Source: SIG480 sp045636865 | GTDB lineage: Bacteria; Bacillota; Clostridia; Oscillospirales; JAAYXM01 | Assembly: GCA_045636865.1 (NCBI GenBank) | Contig: JAZTYJ010000023.1 | Span: 1-64,000, forward strand | Length of the DNA stretch: 64,000 nt | Direction of reading: 5' to 3' | Shown here: positions 34,127-42,917 of the stretch, in pieces | How positions within the stretch are numbered: the first letter of the stretch is position 1 | Layout of the letters: each line of letters starts with the position of its first letter | Translations under genes and position numbers: made by a program | The notes under the pieces: generated by a model | What the model saw: the letters and a program-made list of their open reading frames with translations, nothing else | The model's database searches: none | What the model was told of the DNA's origin: nothing

Positions 34127-35452
34127 ATGGCAAAACCTGTTGTTGCAATAGTCGGACGTCCGAATGTCGGAAAGTCCATGCTTTTTAATAAACTCGTCGG
34201 CAAGCGCTTGTCTATCGTAGAAGATACCCCGGGTGTTACGAGAGACAGGCTTTATGCAGATTGTGAATGGCGCGGTAAGGTTTTTTCGCTCGTTGATACG
34301 GGTGGTATCGAGCCGCGGACAGACAGCGAAATTTTGAAATTTATGCGCGATCAGGCAGAAATCGCCGTTACAAATGCTGATGTCATAGTTTTCATAACAG
34401 ACATCAGAACTGGTGTTACGGCATCTGACAGCGAAGTTGCGGCAATGCTTCTTCGTTCAAACAAGCCAATCATTCTTGCAGTAAATAAAGTTGACTCCGT
34501 AGGCGAGCCGCCTGCAGAGTTTTATGAATTTTATAATCTCGGTCTCGGTGAGCCGATTGCGGTTTCAGCAGTTCACGGTCACGGTACGGGTGACCTTCTT
34601 GACGAGTGCTTTAAGTATTTTCCGGAAGATGAGGAGGACGAGGAAGAGGACGACAGAATTCACGTTGCTCTTATCGGAAAACCGAATGTCGGAAAGTCCT
34701 CTCTCACAAACAAGATTCTCGGTCAGGAGCGCGTTATCGTAAGTAACGTCGCAGGAACAACTCGAGATGCTGTTGACTCTGAATTTGAAAACGAGCACGG
34801 CAAGTTTGTGTTCATCGATACTGCGGGAATCAGAAAAAAATCAAAGGTTAATGACGATATCGAAAAGTTCTCTGTTTTAAGAGCGTCTCTTGCAGTTGAG
34901 AGAAGTGATGTCTGCCTTATCATGATTGATGCCGAAGAGGGCGTAACAGAGCAGGATACAAAGGTTGCAGGGATTGCGCACGATGCGGGAAAGGCTTGCA
35001 TAATTGTCGTAAATAAGTGGGACCTCGTCGAGAAGGATGATAAGACAATGAAGGCGGAAGAAGAAAAAATCCGCCGCGATCTTTCGTATATGACGTATGC
35101 GCCGATTCTGTTTATTTCGGCAAAAACAGGTCAGCGTGTCGGAAAGCTCTTTGAGCTTATCACATCTGTCTATGAGGAGAGCAGAAAACGCATAACAACG
35201 GGAATGCTCAACAACGTTCTTGCTGATGCTGTATCACGCGTTCAGCCGCCGACAGACAGAGGTAAAAGACTCAAGGTCTACTACATTACGCAGACTGGTA
35301 TTCAGCCGCCTAATTTTGTTATGTTCTGTAATGATGCAAAGCTTTTCCATTTCTCATATCAGAGATATCTTGAGAACAAGCTTCGCGAGGTGTTCGGATT
35401 TAACGGAACGCCAATAAGAGTTGTCATAAGACAAAAGGGAGAGAACGGTTAA
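34127..35452 (+). CDS. der: Ribosome assembly GTPase Der (EngA)
   Basis: A 441-residue protein with two tandem GTPase domains. Domain 1 has GRPNVGKSMLFNK and the VDTGG switch; domain 2 has GKPNVGKSSLTNK and DTAGIRKKSK; each has an NKxD box (NKVD, NKWD). A KH-like C-terminal domain ends with NGTPIRVVIRQK. An acidic linker (DEEDEEEDD) joins the G domains. It is essential for 50S assembly. AGGAGGT precedes the ATG, and plsY follows by one base. Confidence 0.97.
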   Translation: MAKPVVAIVGRPNVGKSMLFNKLVGKRLSIVEDTPGVTRDRLYADCEWRGKVFSLVDTGGIEPRTDSEILKFMRDQAEIAVTNADVIVFITDIRTGVTASDSEVAAMLLRSNKPIILAVNKVDSVGEPPAEFYEFYNLGLGEPIAVSAVHGHGTGDLLDECFKYFPEDEEDEEEDDRIHVALIGKPNVGKSSLTNKILGQERVIVSNVAGTTRDAVDSEFENEHGKFVFIDTAGIRKKSKVNDDIEKFSVLRASLAVERSDVCLIMIDAEEGVTEQDTKVAGIAHDAGKACIIVVNKWDLVEKDDKTMKAEEEKIRRDLSYMTYAPILFISAKTGQRVGKLFELITSVYEESRKRITTGMLNNVLADAVSRVQPPTDRGKRLKVYYITQTGIQPPNFVMFCNDAKLFHFSYQRYLENKLREVFGFNGTPIRVVIRQKGENG

Positions 35453-35453
35453 T

Positions 35454-36071
35454 ATGAATATCGTCTTTAAGTTTATTATTGCAGCTCTCTGCGCATATCT
35501 TCTCGGAAGTCTTAATTTTTCGATAATCGTTTCAAAGCTCACGCTCGGAAAAGATGTCCGCGACTACGGTAGCGGAAACGCGGGCACAACAAACTCGCTT
35601 CGTCTTATGGGAATGAAGAAGACTCTCTTTGTAATTTTCGGAGATATTTTAAAGGGTGTTGTTGCGGTTTTTCTCGCAACGAAGATTGTTGGGGATATGG
35701 CACTCGTAAAGGCTGTTGCAGGTCTTTTCTGTGTGCTTGGACACACATACCCCTTGTTTTTTCAGTTCCGTGGAGGAAAGGGTGTTTTAACGACAGCGGC
35801 TGTTATCGGATGTATAAACATTTACGTCTGCTTAATTGCGGTTTCAACATTCATAATAATAGTTGCAATTACACGTTTTGTATCGCTCGGTTCACTTATA
35901 GCGGTGTGGACAGTTCCGTTCCTTTTTGCAATTTTTGAGGGGACATCTCCTGTCGGAATAATCTGTATTTCACTCGGAGTTGTTCTCGCTGCATTTGTTA
36001 CGATACTCCACAGATCAAACATAAAAAGGCTTATTGAAGGAAACGAGAATAAACTTAAGTTCAAGAAATAG
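35454..36071 (+). CDS. plsY: Acyl-phosphate:glycerol-3-phosphate acyltransferase
   Basis: A 205-residue membrane enzyme with about five helices. The signatures are YLLGSLNFSIIVSK, GSGNAGTTNSLRLMG, VLGHTYPLFFQFRGGKG and FVSLGSLIA. It transfers acyl groups from acyl-phosphate to glycerol 3-phosphate, the first step of phospholipid synthesis. GpsA, next in the operon, supplies its glycerol 3-phosphate substrate. plsX is not nearby. Confidence 0.96.
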   Translation: MNIVFKFIIAALCAYLLGSLNFSIIVSKLTLGKDVRDYGSGNAGTTNSLRLMGMKKTLFVIFGDILKGVVAVFLATKIVGDMALVKAVAGLFCVLGHTYPLFFQFRGGKGVLTTAAVIGCINIYVCLIAVSTFIIIVAITRFVSLGSLIAVWTVPFLFAIFEGTSPVGIICISLGVVLAAFVTILHRSNIKRLIEGNENKLKFKK

Positions 36072-36095
36072 TATAAAGCATTTGAGGTGTAGAAT

Positions 36096-37100
36096 ATGAA
36101 AGTTGCAGTAATCGGCAGCGGTGGTTGGGGAACCGCTCTTGCAGTTATGCTTGCAAATAACGGACACGATATTGACCTTTGGTCTTTTGAAGATGCAGAG
36201 TATGAAAGACTCTCCCGTGACCGTGAAAACAAGATGTTTCTGCCGGGAGTCTACTTTCCGGATAATATCGATTGCACAACAGATATAAGTGTTGCAAAGG
36301 ACGCAGAAGTAGTTGTTATGGCTGTTCCGTCATTCGCGGTAAGAGCTACGGCAAGAAAGCTTTCTGCCTATATAACCGACAATCACATAGTCGTGAATGT
36401 TGCAAAGGGAATTGAGAAAGATACATCTCTCCGCCTTTCTGAAATAATTGAAGAAGAATTGGCGGGCAAGGGAAAGATAGTTGTCTTGTCAGGCCCTTCT
36501 CATGCGGAAGAGGTTGGCAGAGGAGTTCCTACTGCAATAATAGCAACGTCAAAACACAAGGATGCGGCAGAGACCGTTCAGGATGTCTTTATGAACGACC
36601 GCTTCAGAGTTTATGTAACTGACGATGTCGTCGGTGTTGAGCTTGGTGCCGCGCTTAAGAATGTTATGGCGCTTGCTGCAGGTGTTTGCGATGGTCTCGG
36701 CCTAGGTGATAACGCAAAGGCGGCTCTTATGACGCGTGGCCTTGCAGAAATGATAAGGCTCGGACTTGCTCTCGGCGGAAAAGAGGAAACCTTCTCCGGT
36801 CTTGCCGGACTTGGCGACCTTATAGTTACTTGTATGTCGATGCATTCAAGAAATAGAAGAGCAGGAATCCTTATCGGTAAGGGACACTCGATCGACGAGG
36901 CAATCAAGGAAGTAGGAGCCGTTGTAGAGGGTTATTATGCAACCCAGTCTGCAATGGAGCTTGCAAAGAAGGTTTCTGTAGAAATGCCGATTACCGAAGA
37001 GGTATATAAGATTCTCTTTGAGAATGCAAATGCAGAAGAATCGCTTCTTCGCCTCATGCAGCGCGAAAAGAAGAGTGAAAGCGAAACTGCCTGGAAATAA
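36096..37100 (+). CDS. gpsA: Glycerol-3-phosphate dehydrogenase [NAD(P)+]
   Basis: A 334-residue enzyme with the nucleotide loop VIGSGGWGTALAVML at the N terminus. Other blocks are FLSGPS-like VVLSGPSHAEEVGRG, the catalytic Lys in AALKNVMALAAG, GDNAKAALMTRGLAEM and SGLAGLGDLIVTC. It reduces dihydroxyacetone phosphate to glycerol 3-phosphate for phospholipid synthesis. It lies 24 bases after plsY with GAGGTG before the ATG. Confidence 0.97.
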   Translation: MKVAVIGSGGWGTALAVMLANNGHDIDLWSFEDAEYERLSRDRENKMFLPGVYFPDNIDCTTDISVAKDAEVVVMAVPSFAVRATARKLSAYITDNHIVVNVAKGIEKDTSLRLSEIIEEELAGKGKIVVLSGPSHAEEVGRGVPTAIIATSKHKDAAETVQDVFMNDRFRVYVTDDVVGVELGAALKNVMALAAGVCDGLGLGDNAKAALMTRGLAEMIRLGLALGGKEETFSGLAGLGDLIVTCMSMHSRNRRAGILIGKGHSIDEAIKEVGAVVEGYYATQSAMELAKKVSVEMPITEEVYKILFENANAEESLLRLMQREKKSESETAWK

Positions 37101-37121
37101 AATCAAGTTCGGAGAAAAAAT

Positions 37122-37823
37122 ATGGAAGAACGTCTTCAAAAGATAATAGCGGCAAGCGGTATCTGCTCGCGACGCCGTGCAGAGGAATTAATCAGCGCAG
37201 GTAAAGTGCGCGTTAACGGCGAAATCGTTGCGCTCGGTGATAAGGCAGATCCTGAAAATGATCTGATAGAGGTATCGGGGCGTGCCATTTCTTCGCCGCA
37301 GAAGTATTATATTATGCTCAACAAGCCACGCGGATATATCACGTCACTTGACGATGAAAAAGACAGAAAAACAGTCGACGAGCTTGTGGATGTAGGAACG
37401 CGTGTTCACCCCGTAGGGCGTCTTGACTATAATTCCGAAGGGCTCCTTATTATGACGAATGACGGCTCTCTTACATACAGACTGACTCATCCGTCTCACG
37501 AGATTCCAAAGGGGTATATTGTTACCGTTCGCGGGCATCTTGAGGAGGCAATAACAACGCTCAAAGCATCTATCGAGATTGACGGGAGAATGACCAAACC
37601 TGCTGATGTGTCAGTTCTTCGCGAAAATGCAGACGGCGGTCTTCTTCATATAACCATAAGAGAGGGCAGAAACCGCCAGATCCGACGAATGTGCGAAGCG
37701 GCAAATCTCCGCGTGCTTCGTCTTAAACGCGTAAGCATCGGCGATCTTGTACTTGACAAGCTCCCTGCAGGAAGATGGCGTCATCTTACTGAGAAGGAAA
37801 TCAAATACTTAAAAAGTATATAA
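37122..37823 (+). CDS. rluB: RluB/RsuA-family rRNA pseudouridine synthase
   Basis: A 233-residue enzyme with an N-terminal S4 RNA-binding domain (RLQKIIAASGICSRRRAEELI) and a catalytic domain with VGRLDYNSEGLLIMTNDG (nucleophile Asp in GRLDYNSEG) and REGRNRQIRRMCEA. The length and the GRLDxNSEG form fit the RluB/RsuA group, which in Gram-positives modifies 23S rRNA. Whether the target is U2605 of 23S or U516 of 16S cannot be read from the sequence. It ends with a bidirectional terminator. Confidence 0.9.
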   Translation: MEERLQKIIAASGICSRRRAEELISAGKVRVNGEIVALGDKADPENDLIEVSGRAISSPQKYYIMLNKPRGYITSLDDEKDRKTVDELVDVGTRVHPVGRLDYNSEGLLIMTNDGSLTYRLTHPSHEIPKGYIVTVRGHLEEAITTLKASIEIDGRMTKPADVSVLRENADGGLLHITIREGRNRQIRRMCEAANLRVLRLKRVSIGDLVLDKLPAGRWRHLTEKEIKYLKSI

Positions 37824-37858
37824 ACAAACACCCGACCTAAGGTCGGGTGTTTGTTTTA
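37822..37858. terminator. Bidirectional terminator between rluB and the AI-2E permease
   Basis: A near-perfect inverted repeat (AAACAAACACCCGACC at 37822-37837 with GGTCGGGTGTTTGTTT at 37841-37856) ends in T-runs in both directions and serves the convergent genes. The right arm touches the permease stop codon. Confidence 0.9.
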
Positions 37859-39025
37859 TCTGTAGTAACTTTTGGTTTCTGTCGGCAAATTCTTTTTCCT
37901 GAGGTTCTTTTCAAGCGCACTTTTTATGAGGACATAGATAACGGAGAATGTCGGAACTGCAAGCGCAACACCCGCAATGCCGAAGAATCCGCCTCCGAGG
38001 AGGATGGAGAAGATTACCCAGAATGAAGAAATTCCCGTTGTCTTGCCGACGATTTTTGGGCCAAGAAGATTTCCGTCTATCTGCTGAAGAACAAATATCA
38101 TAACAATAAACCAGATAACCTTTGTCGGCTGAACCATAAGAAGAATGAATGCGCTCGGTATTGCGCCGATGAACGGACCGATAAAGGGAATAAAGTTTGT
38201 TACCATAACAACGATGCTGATGAGGAGTGCATACTCCATACCGAGGATATTCATGAAAATAAAGCAGATGATACCGACGATGATACAGTCAAGAATCTTA
38301 CCTGTAATATAATTTCCGAAAGTTTCGTGCATGTTTCGTGCAAGTGCTGAAATCTTCGAAACTGTTTTTTGGGGGAGGATTGCATTGATTACCTTCTTGG
38401 TCTGGGCAAGGAAAAGCTCTTTGCTGCTTAACATATATATAGAAATAATGAATCCGATTATAAAGTTTGAGATGCCTGAACCGACGGAAACAGAAAAGTC
38501 GAGAAGCTTTGGTAGTGCTGCAGAAAAGTATTCGGTAAGTTTTTTGAAAAATTCCTGTGAAGAACCGAGGATTCCTTTGAAAATGTCGGGATCAAGGTTG
38601 AAACGATTCGCAAAGCCTGTGAGAAATTCGTTGATGGATTTTACATACAAATCTGTATTTCTTGCGAGCTTTGTTACGCTGTCAACAAGTTGAGGAATGA
38701 TTGAATATATAACGAGTGACAGGAGGAAGAATGTTATTATGAAGACCAAGGCGATAGAAATACCACGATTTATGCCGCTTTGCTTTTTAGCTTTCTTGAA
38801 GAGAAATCTGTTGAGAAATTTTTCGAAGGACACTACCGGTCCGGAAAGGAGGTAAGCGATTATGAAACCGATTATAAAAGGGGAGAGGATGGATGCTATG
38901 TTTGCAAAAAACGAGAAAAACTCTCCTAAATGTTTGAGCAGAAAATAGAATGTAATTGCAATAACCAAAACTATTGAGTTTGAAAAAATTCGGGAAGTCG
39001 TTTCTTCTGTGAATTTAAATTTCAT
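37856..39025 (-). CDS. AI-2E family (TqsA/YtvI-like) membrane protein
   Basis: A 389-residue membrane protein from the ATG at 39025, which has GGAGG upstream. It has about eight hydrophobic segments, LSPFIIGFIIAYLLSGPVV near the N terminus and ILGMEYALLISIVVMVTNFIPFIGPFIGAIP plus FVLQQIDGNLLGPKIVGKTTG in the C-terminal half, typical of PF01594. Members export small molecules, signals or cations. In spore formers a related protein (YtvI/SpoVV) moves dipicolinic acid in sporulation; specificity here is unproven. Confidence 0.88.
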   Translation of the reverse strand: MKFKFTEETTSRIFSNSIVLVIAITFYFLLKHLGEFFSFFANIASILSPFIIGFIIAYLLSGPVVSFEKFLNRFLFKKAKKQSGINRGISIALVFIITFFLLSLVIYSIIPQLVDSVTKLARNTDLYVKSINEFLTGFANRFNLDPDIFKGILGSSQEFFKKLTEYFSAALPKLLDFSVSVGSGISNFIIGFIISIYMLSSKELFLAQTKKVINAILPQKTVSKISALARNMHETFGNYITGKILDCIIVGIICFIFMNILGMEYALLISIVVMVTNFIPFIGPFIGAIPSAFILLMVQPTKVIWFIVMIFVLQQIDGNLLGPKIVGKTTGISSFWVIFSILLGGGFFGIAGVALAVPTFSVIYVLIKSALEKNLRKKNLPTETKSYYR

Positions 39026-39060
39026 GGTCTCCTCCAAAATCCTTTGTTGAAATATATTGA

Positions 39061-39089
39061 ATTATAACACAGTAAAGAAATTTTTACAA
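39061..39089 (-). promoter_or_regulatory. Promoter of the AI-2E family gene
   Basis: On the minus strand TTGTAA (39089-39084), a 17-base spacer and TATAAT (39066-39061), 35 bases before the ATG. Confidence 0.65.
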
Positions 39090-39103
39090 GTAAAATTCGA
39101 TTA

Positions 39104-39131
39104 ACGGAAAGGCTTGATGCTGCATAGGATA
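39104..39131 (+). promoter_or_regulatory. Possible mother-cell (sigma-K-like) promoter
   Basis: AC at 39104-39105, a 17-base spacer and CATAGGATA at 39123-39131, matching the loose sigma-K pattern AC-N16/17-CATAnnnTA. It precedes the Cys-rich small gene by about 45 bases. Short motifs like this occur by chance, so this is tentative. Confidence 0.3.
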
Positions 39132-39175
39132 TAGCGGACAAATGCTTGTCTCAAATTTTAAAAAGGAGCATTTTT

Positions 39176-39328
39176 ATGTGCATTTTTTCAAATCTTTTCT
39201 GCTGTAACAGAAGAGGCAACTTAAGATCACATTGTCACCTTCGCACACGGATTGTCGATGCCGGTGGAAGAGATTCATGTGCCTGCCGGAGAAATTGCTG
39301 CGGATGTTGCTGCGACAGTGACTTTTAG
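39176..39328 (+). CDS. Small cysteine-rich protein (50 aa, 11 Cys), unknown
   Basis: ATG 39176 follows AAAAGGAG with a 7-base gap, so translation is likely. The 50 residues contain 11 Cys (2, 9, 10, 20, 35, 37, 41, 42, 44, 45, 46), many Arg and no obvious signal peptide. The C terminus is especially dense (CACRRNCCGCCCDSDF). It does not match the Cys spacing I would expect of the SCIFF radical-SAM peptide, and no maturase is nearby. It may be a spore-coat or metal-binding protein. It is divergent from the AI-2E family gene. Confidence 0.55.
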   Translation: MCIFSNLFCCNRRGNLRSHCHLRTRIVDAGGRDSCACRRNCCGCCCDSDF

Positions 39329-39352
39329 GTAGAGCTTTTGTGTAAAAAAATG

Positions 39353-39381
39353 TTGACTTTATGAGAAAATAGTGTTAACAT
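39353..39381 (+). promoter_or_regulatory. Promoter of the T-box operon
   Basis: TTGACT (39353-39358), a 17-base spacer and TAACAT (39376-39381), placing the start of transcription near 39388, just before stem I of the leader. Confidence 0.6.
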
Positions 39382-39387
39382 TATAGT

Positions 39388-39660
39388 AATTAAAAATCAC
39401 TTGAACACGATGATGAAATCAAGTACGTTCAGATGAACTCTCCCAGAGAGTCGCCGGTTGCTGTGAGGCGATGTGAGTCTTTGTGCGGAATACCTTTCGG
39501 AGTGGCTTTGCTGAAAGTTTTTCGATTAGGCAAAGACGGGAAAGCCCGATACAGCTTGAGGATCTGATTGGATTCGTTGAGGCTGCCGTGTGGCAGTAAA
39601 TTGAGGTGGTACCACGGAATTTTTTTCGTCCTCTGCTTGAATAGGCAGAGGGCGTTTTTT
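39388..39660 (+). promoter_or_regulatory. T-box leader, tRNA-Tyr specifier (UAC)
   Basis: The stem I marks are GATGA near 39409, AGTA near 39421, the AGAGAG block followed by the distal loop CGCCGGTTGCTGTGAGGCG (around 39445-39470), and GAATACCTTTCGGAG (39488-39502). GAA followed by a triplet and nine bases ending in GGAG is the standard register, giving UAC (39491-39493), Tyr. The T-box itself, AGGTGGTACCACGGAA (39604-39619), has bulge UGGU (39607-39610), which fits an A discriminator as in tRNA-Tyr. A terminator follows. Uncharged tRNA-Tyr would favour the antiterminator and switch on the operon. Confidence 0.9.
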
Positions 39661-39661
39661 G
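39627..39661 (+). terminator. T-box regulated terminator
   Basis: CGTCCTCTGC (39627-39636) pairs with GCAGAGGGCG (39645-39654), 10 bp with one GU, followed by TTTTTT. The alternative antiterminator uses the upstream T-box sequence. Confidence 0.9.
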
Positions 39662-39693
39662 TTTTCTGCCGGAAAACGAAAAGGAGAGTTTTT

Positions 39694-41331
39694 ATGGTTA
39701 TTATTGATTTGCTTGAAAAAAATGCAAGGCTTTACGGCTCGGAGGTTGCTCTTGTTGAGCTAAACCCATCGGAAGAGCGCGACAGCGTGACAACCTGGTG
39801 GGACTTTAATCTTATTGAAAGTGCGGGAAAAGACGCGCCCTACCGCCGTGAGCTTACCTGGAAGGATTTTGACAGACGTGCCAACCGTTTTGCTAACCTT
39901 CTTCTCAGCCGCGGTTTGAAAAAAGGCACAAAAGTCGGCATACTTCTTATGAACTGTATCGAATGGCTTCCGATATATTTCGGTATTCTCAAAGCCGGTT
40001 GCATAGCTGTTCCGATGAATTTCAGATTTTCGGGTGATGAGATAGAATATTGTCTTAATCTCGCTGATGTTGAGGTTCTGGTTTTCGGTCCCGAATTTAT
40101 AAGCAGAATGGACGGAGTTTACGATAAAGTCGAGAAAACCCACACCTTCTTTTATCTCGGAAAGGGTGGTCCGGACTATACGGAAGATTGTCTTGAACTT
40201 ATGGGCTATTGTTCATCAAGTCAGCCGCCGATTGCACTTTCTGAAGAAGACCACGCAGCGATATACTTCTCATCCGGTACAACAGGATTCCCGAAAGCGA
40301 TTTTACATAATCACAAATCACTCATCTCATCCTGCAAAACAGAACAGAATCACCACTCGCAGTCAAGAGATGACGTTTTCCTGTGCATTCCGCCGCTTTA
40401 TCACACGGGTGCAAAGATGCATTGGTTTGGCTCGCTTCTTTCAGGAAGCCGCGCTGTGCTTCTTCGCGGAGTAAAGCCCGAGTGGATTTTGAGAGCAGTC
40501 ACGGAGGAAAAGTGCACAATCGTCTGGCTTCTCGTTCCGTGGGCACAGGATTTGCTCGATGCAATTGAGTCTGGGCGTCTTGACATAAATCAGTACAGGC
40601 TTTCACAGTGGCGTCTTATGCACATCGGTGCACAGCCTGTTCCGCCGAGTCTCATTCACCGTTGGCTCAAGGTTTTTCCGCATCATAAGTATGACACAAA
40701 CTACGGTCTTTCAGAATCAATCGGACCCGGTTGCGTGCATCTCGGTGTTGAGAACGTTCACAAGGTCGGTGCGATTGGTAAGGCAGGCTTCGGCTGGGAA
40801 ACAAAGATTGTTGACGAAAAAGGAAATGAAGTTGAGCGCGGAGACGTCGGTGAGCTCATAGTAAAGGGCGACGGTGTTATGCTTTGCTACTATAAAAACC
40901 CCGATGCTACGAATGAAGTTTTAAAGGGTGAGTGGCTCTACACCGGTGATATGGCGCGCGAGGATGAAGACGGTTTTATCTATCTTGTAGACAGAAAGAA
41001 AGATGTCGTCATTTCTGGTGGAGAGAACCTCTATCCGGTTCAGATTGAAGATTTCTTAAGAGCATATGACAAAATCAAAGACGTAGCAGTAATCGGACTT
41101 CCGGATGCTCGTCTTGGTGAAATTTGTGCGGCGATAATCGAAATCAAAGAAGGCCTTTCGTGTACACAGGAAGAAATTGATGCTTTCTGCGAGAGCCTTC
41201 CGCGATACAAACGTCCGAAAAAGATTTTCTTCGATAAAGTTCCGAGAAACGCAACGGGTAAAATTGAAAAACCGGCGCTTCGTGAAAAATATTGCCACGG
41301 ACGCCTCGTAGAAGCGCAGATAACAGGTTAA
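39694..41331 (+). CDS. AMP-forming acyl-CoA synthetase (class I adenylate-forming)
   Basis: A 545-residue ligase from ATG 39694, with AGGAGA upstream; the frame is open back into the T-box leader. Core motifs are AAIYFSSGTTGFPKA (P-loop, near residue 190), YGLSESIGPG, LYTGDMA, DRKKDVVISGGENLYP and the C-terminal catalytic Lys in PRNATGKIEKPALRE. It makes an acyl-CoA from a carboxylic acid, ATP and CoA. The context (iorAB, a second aryl-CoA ligase and a Tyr T-box) suggests an aromatic acid substrate such as 4-hydroxyphenylacetate, but the substrate is not readable. Confidence 0.88.
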   Translation: MVIIDLLEKNARLYGSEVALVELNPSEERDSVTTWWDFNLIESAGKDAPYRRELTWKDFDRRANRFANLLLSRGLKKGTKVGILLMNCIEWLPIYFGILKAGCIAVPMNFRFSGDEIEYCLNLADVEVLVFGPEFISRMDGVYDKVEKTHTFFYLGKGGPDYTEDCLELMGYCSSSQPPIALSEEDHAAIYFSSGTTGFPKAILHNHKSLISSCKTEQNHHSQSRDDVFLCIPPLYHTGAKMHWFGSLLSGSRAVLLRGVKPEWILRAVTEEKCTIVWLLVPWAQDLLDAIESGRLDINQYRLSQWRLMHIGAQPVPPSLIHRWLKVFPHHKYDTNYGLSESIGPGCVHLGVENVHKVGAIGKAGFGWETKIVDEKGNEVERGDVGELIVKGDGVMLCYYKNPDATNEVLKGEWLYTGDMAREDEDGFIYLVDRKKDVVISGGENLYPVQIEDFLRAYDKIKDVAVIGLPDARLGEICAAIIEIKEGLSCTQEEIDAFCESLPRYKRPKKIFFDKVPRNATGKIEKPALREKYCHGRLVEAQITG

Positions 41332-41346
41332 AAGGAGTGTATCAAC

Positions 41347-42906
41347 ATGTTTGATCTCGGTATAAAGTTAGCAATGGTCATAGTATTCTTCGGGATTATG
41401 ATCGGTGTAGGTTTATACTGCCGCAAAAACTCAACAGATGTTGATGGTTTCGTTCTCGGAGGAAGAAGTGTAGGTCCGTGGCTCACGGCATTTGCATACG
41501 GAACATCTTACTTCTCTGCGGTTGTTTTCGTAGGTTATGCAGGACAGTTTGGATGGAAGTACGGTATTGCAGCCACCTGGGCAGGTATCGGAAATGCACT
41601 TTTAGGTTCGCTCCTTGCTTGGGCGGTACTCGGAAGAAGAACTCGCATTATGACACAGCACCTAAAGAGTGCAACAATGCCGCAGTTTTTCGAGGCACGT
41701 TTTGCAAGCCGTTCTCTAAAGCTTGCATCATCAGCGATTATCTTTATTTTCCTCATTCCGTATACGGCATCACTTTTTAACGGTCTCAGCCGTCTTTTCG
41801 GAATGGCGTTTGACATCGACTATTCGGTTTGCGTAATTATTATGGCAATTCTTACTGCAATTTACGTTATTGCCGGCGGATATATGGCAACTGCCATCAA
41901 CGATTTTATTCAGGGTCTTATAATGCTTGTCGGAATCGTTGCAGTTATCTGGGCTGTTCTTGCAGGGCAGGGCGGTTTTATGGAGTCACTTGCAAAGCTT
42001 GGCGAGGTGAGTGATCCGACTGTTTCGGATGTTCCGGGCGTTTTTGCATCGTTCTTCGGACCTGATCCCATAAACCTTCTCGGTGTCGTTCTTCTCACAT
42101 CTCTCGGCACGTGGGGACTTCCGCAGATGGTTCAGAAGTTCTATGCCATAAAGAGCGAAAAAGCTATAAACAAAGGAATGATTATTTCTACTCTGTTTGC
42201 CTTGGTTGTAGCGGGAGGCTGTTACTTCCTCGGCGGTTTCGGTCGTCTCTTCTCGGATAAGATTGATATTGCGGCAGGCGGATACGATTCAATAATACCG
42301 ACGATGCTCTCAAGTCTTTCACCATTCCTTATTGCGGTTGTAATAGTGCTTGTTCTATCGGCGTCAATGTCAACTCTTTCATCGCTTGTTATGACATCAA
42401 GCTCAACGCTTACGCTTGACTTCCTCAAGGATATCGTTAAGAAGGATATGAGCGAAAAGACACAGCTTTTCATAATCAGAGTTCTTATTGCCGTATTTAT
42501 TGTAATTTCGGTAATTATTGCGATTGTTCAGCACAAATCAAACGTAAGCTTTATTGCACAGCTTATGGGCGTTTCCTGGGGTGCACTTGCAGGTGCGTTT
42601 CTTGCTCCGTTCCTTTATGGACTTTATTGGAAACGCGTTTCAAAGGCATCGGTCTGGGTCAGCTTTATTTTCTCAACGGTGGTTATGCTCGGAAATATGC
42701 TCGCAAAGGACATTTTTCCGCAGATCCTCAAGTCTCCGATCAACGCAGGTGCATTTTGCATGATAGCAGGTCTCGTTATAGTTCCTGTCGTATCACTCTT
42801 TACAAGAGCACCCGATAAGTCGGTTACGGACAATGTGTTTTTATGTTATGATAAAAAAGTTCTTGTTTCGCAGAAGGATGCTATCGGCGAAACAATAAGT
42901 GATTAG
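41347..42906 (+). CDS. Sodium:solute symporter family protein
   Basis: A 519-residue membrane protein with about 13 helices of the SSS family (PutP/PanF-like). Marks are DGFVLGGRSVGPWLTAFAYGTSYFSA in the first part, YVIAGGYMATAINDFIQG in the middle and LVLSASMSTLSSLVMTSSSTLTLDF (a Na+ site region). The family carries proline, pantothenate, monocarboxylates and phenylacetate with sodium. Its place between an acyl-CoA ligase and iorA suggests uptake of the acid that the operon uses. Confidence 0.9.
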   Translation: MFDLGIKLAMVIVFFGIMIGVGLYCRKNSTDVDGFVLGGRSVGPWLTAFAYGTSYFSAVVFVGYAGQFGWKYGIAATWAGIGNALLGSLLAWAVLGRRTRIMTQHLKSATMPQFFEARFASRSLKLASSAIIFIFLIPYTASLFNGLSRLFGMAFDIDYSVCVIIMAILTAIYVIAGGYMATAINDFIQGLIMLVGIVAVIWAVLAGQGGFMESLAKLGEVSDPTVSDVPGVFASFFGPDPINLLGVVLLTSLGTWGLPQMVQKFYAIKSEKAINKGMIISTLFALVVAGGCYFLGGFGRLFSDKIDIAAGGYDSIIPTMLSSLSPFLIAVVIVLVLSASMSTLSSLVMTSSSTLTLDFLKDIVKKDMSEKTQLFIIRVLIAVFIVISVIIAIVQHKSNVSFIAQLMGVSWGALAGAFLAPFLYGLYWKRVSKASVWVSFIFSTVVMLGNMLAKDIFPQILKSPINAGAFCMIAGLVIVPVVSLFTRAPDKSVTDNVFLCYDKKVLVSQKDAIGETISD

Positions 42907-42917
42907 GAGGCAGAGAT

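Noticed and set aside
39176..39328. The Cys-rich small protein as a SCIFF-type RiPP precursor
   Set aside because: The Cys spacing does not look like SCIFF, and no radical-SAM maturase is adjacent.
39491..39494. Reading the T-box specifier as ACC (Thr), one base downstream
   Set aside because: The usual register is GAA directly before the triplet and nine bases to the end of GGAG, which gives UAC. Tyr also fits the aromatic enzymes of the operon.
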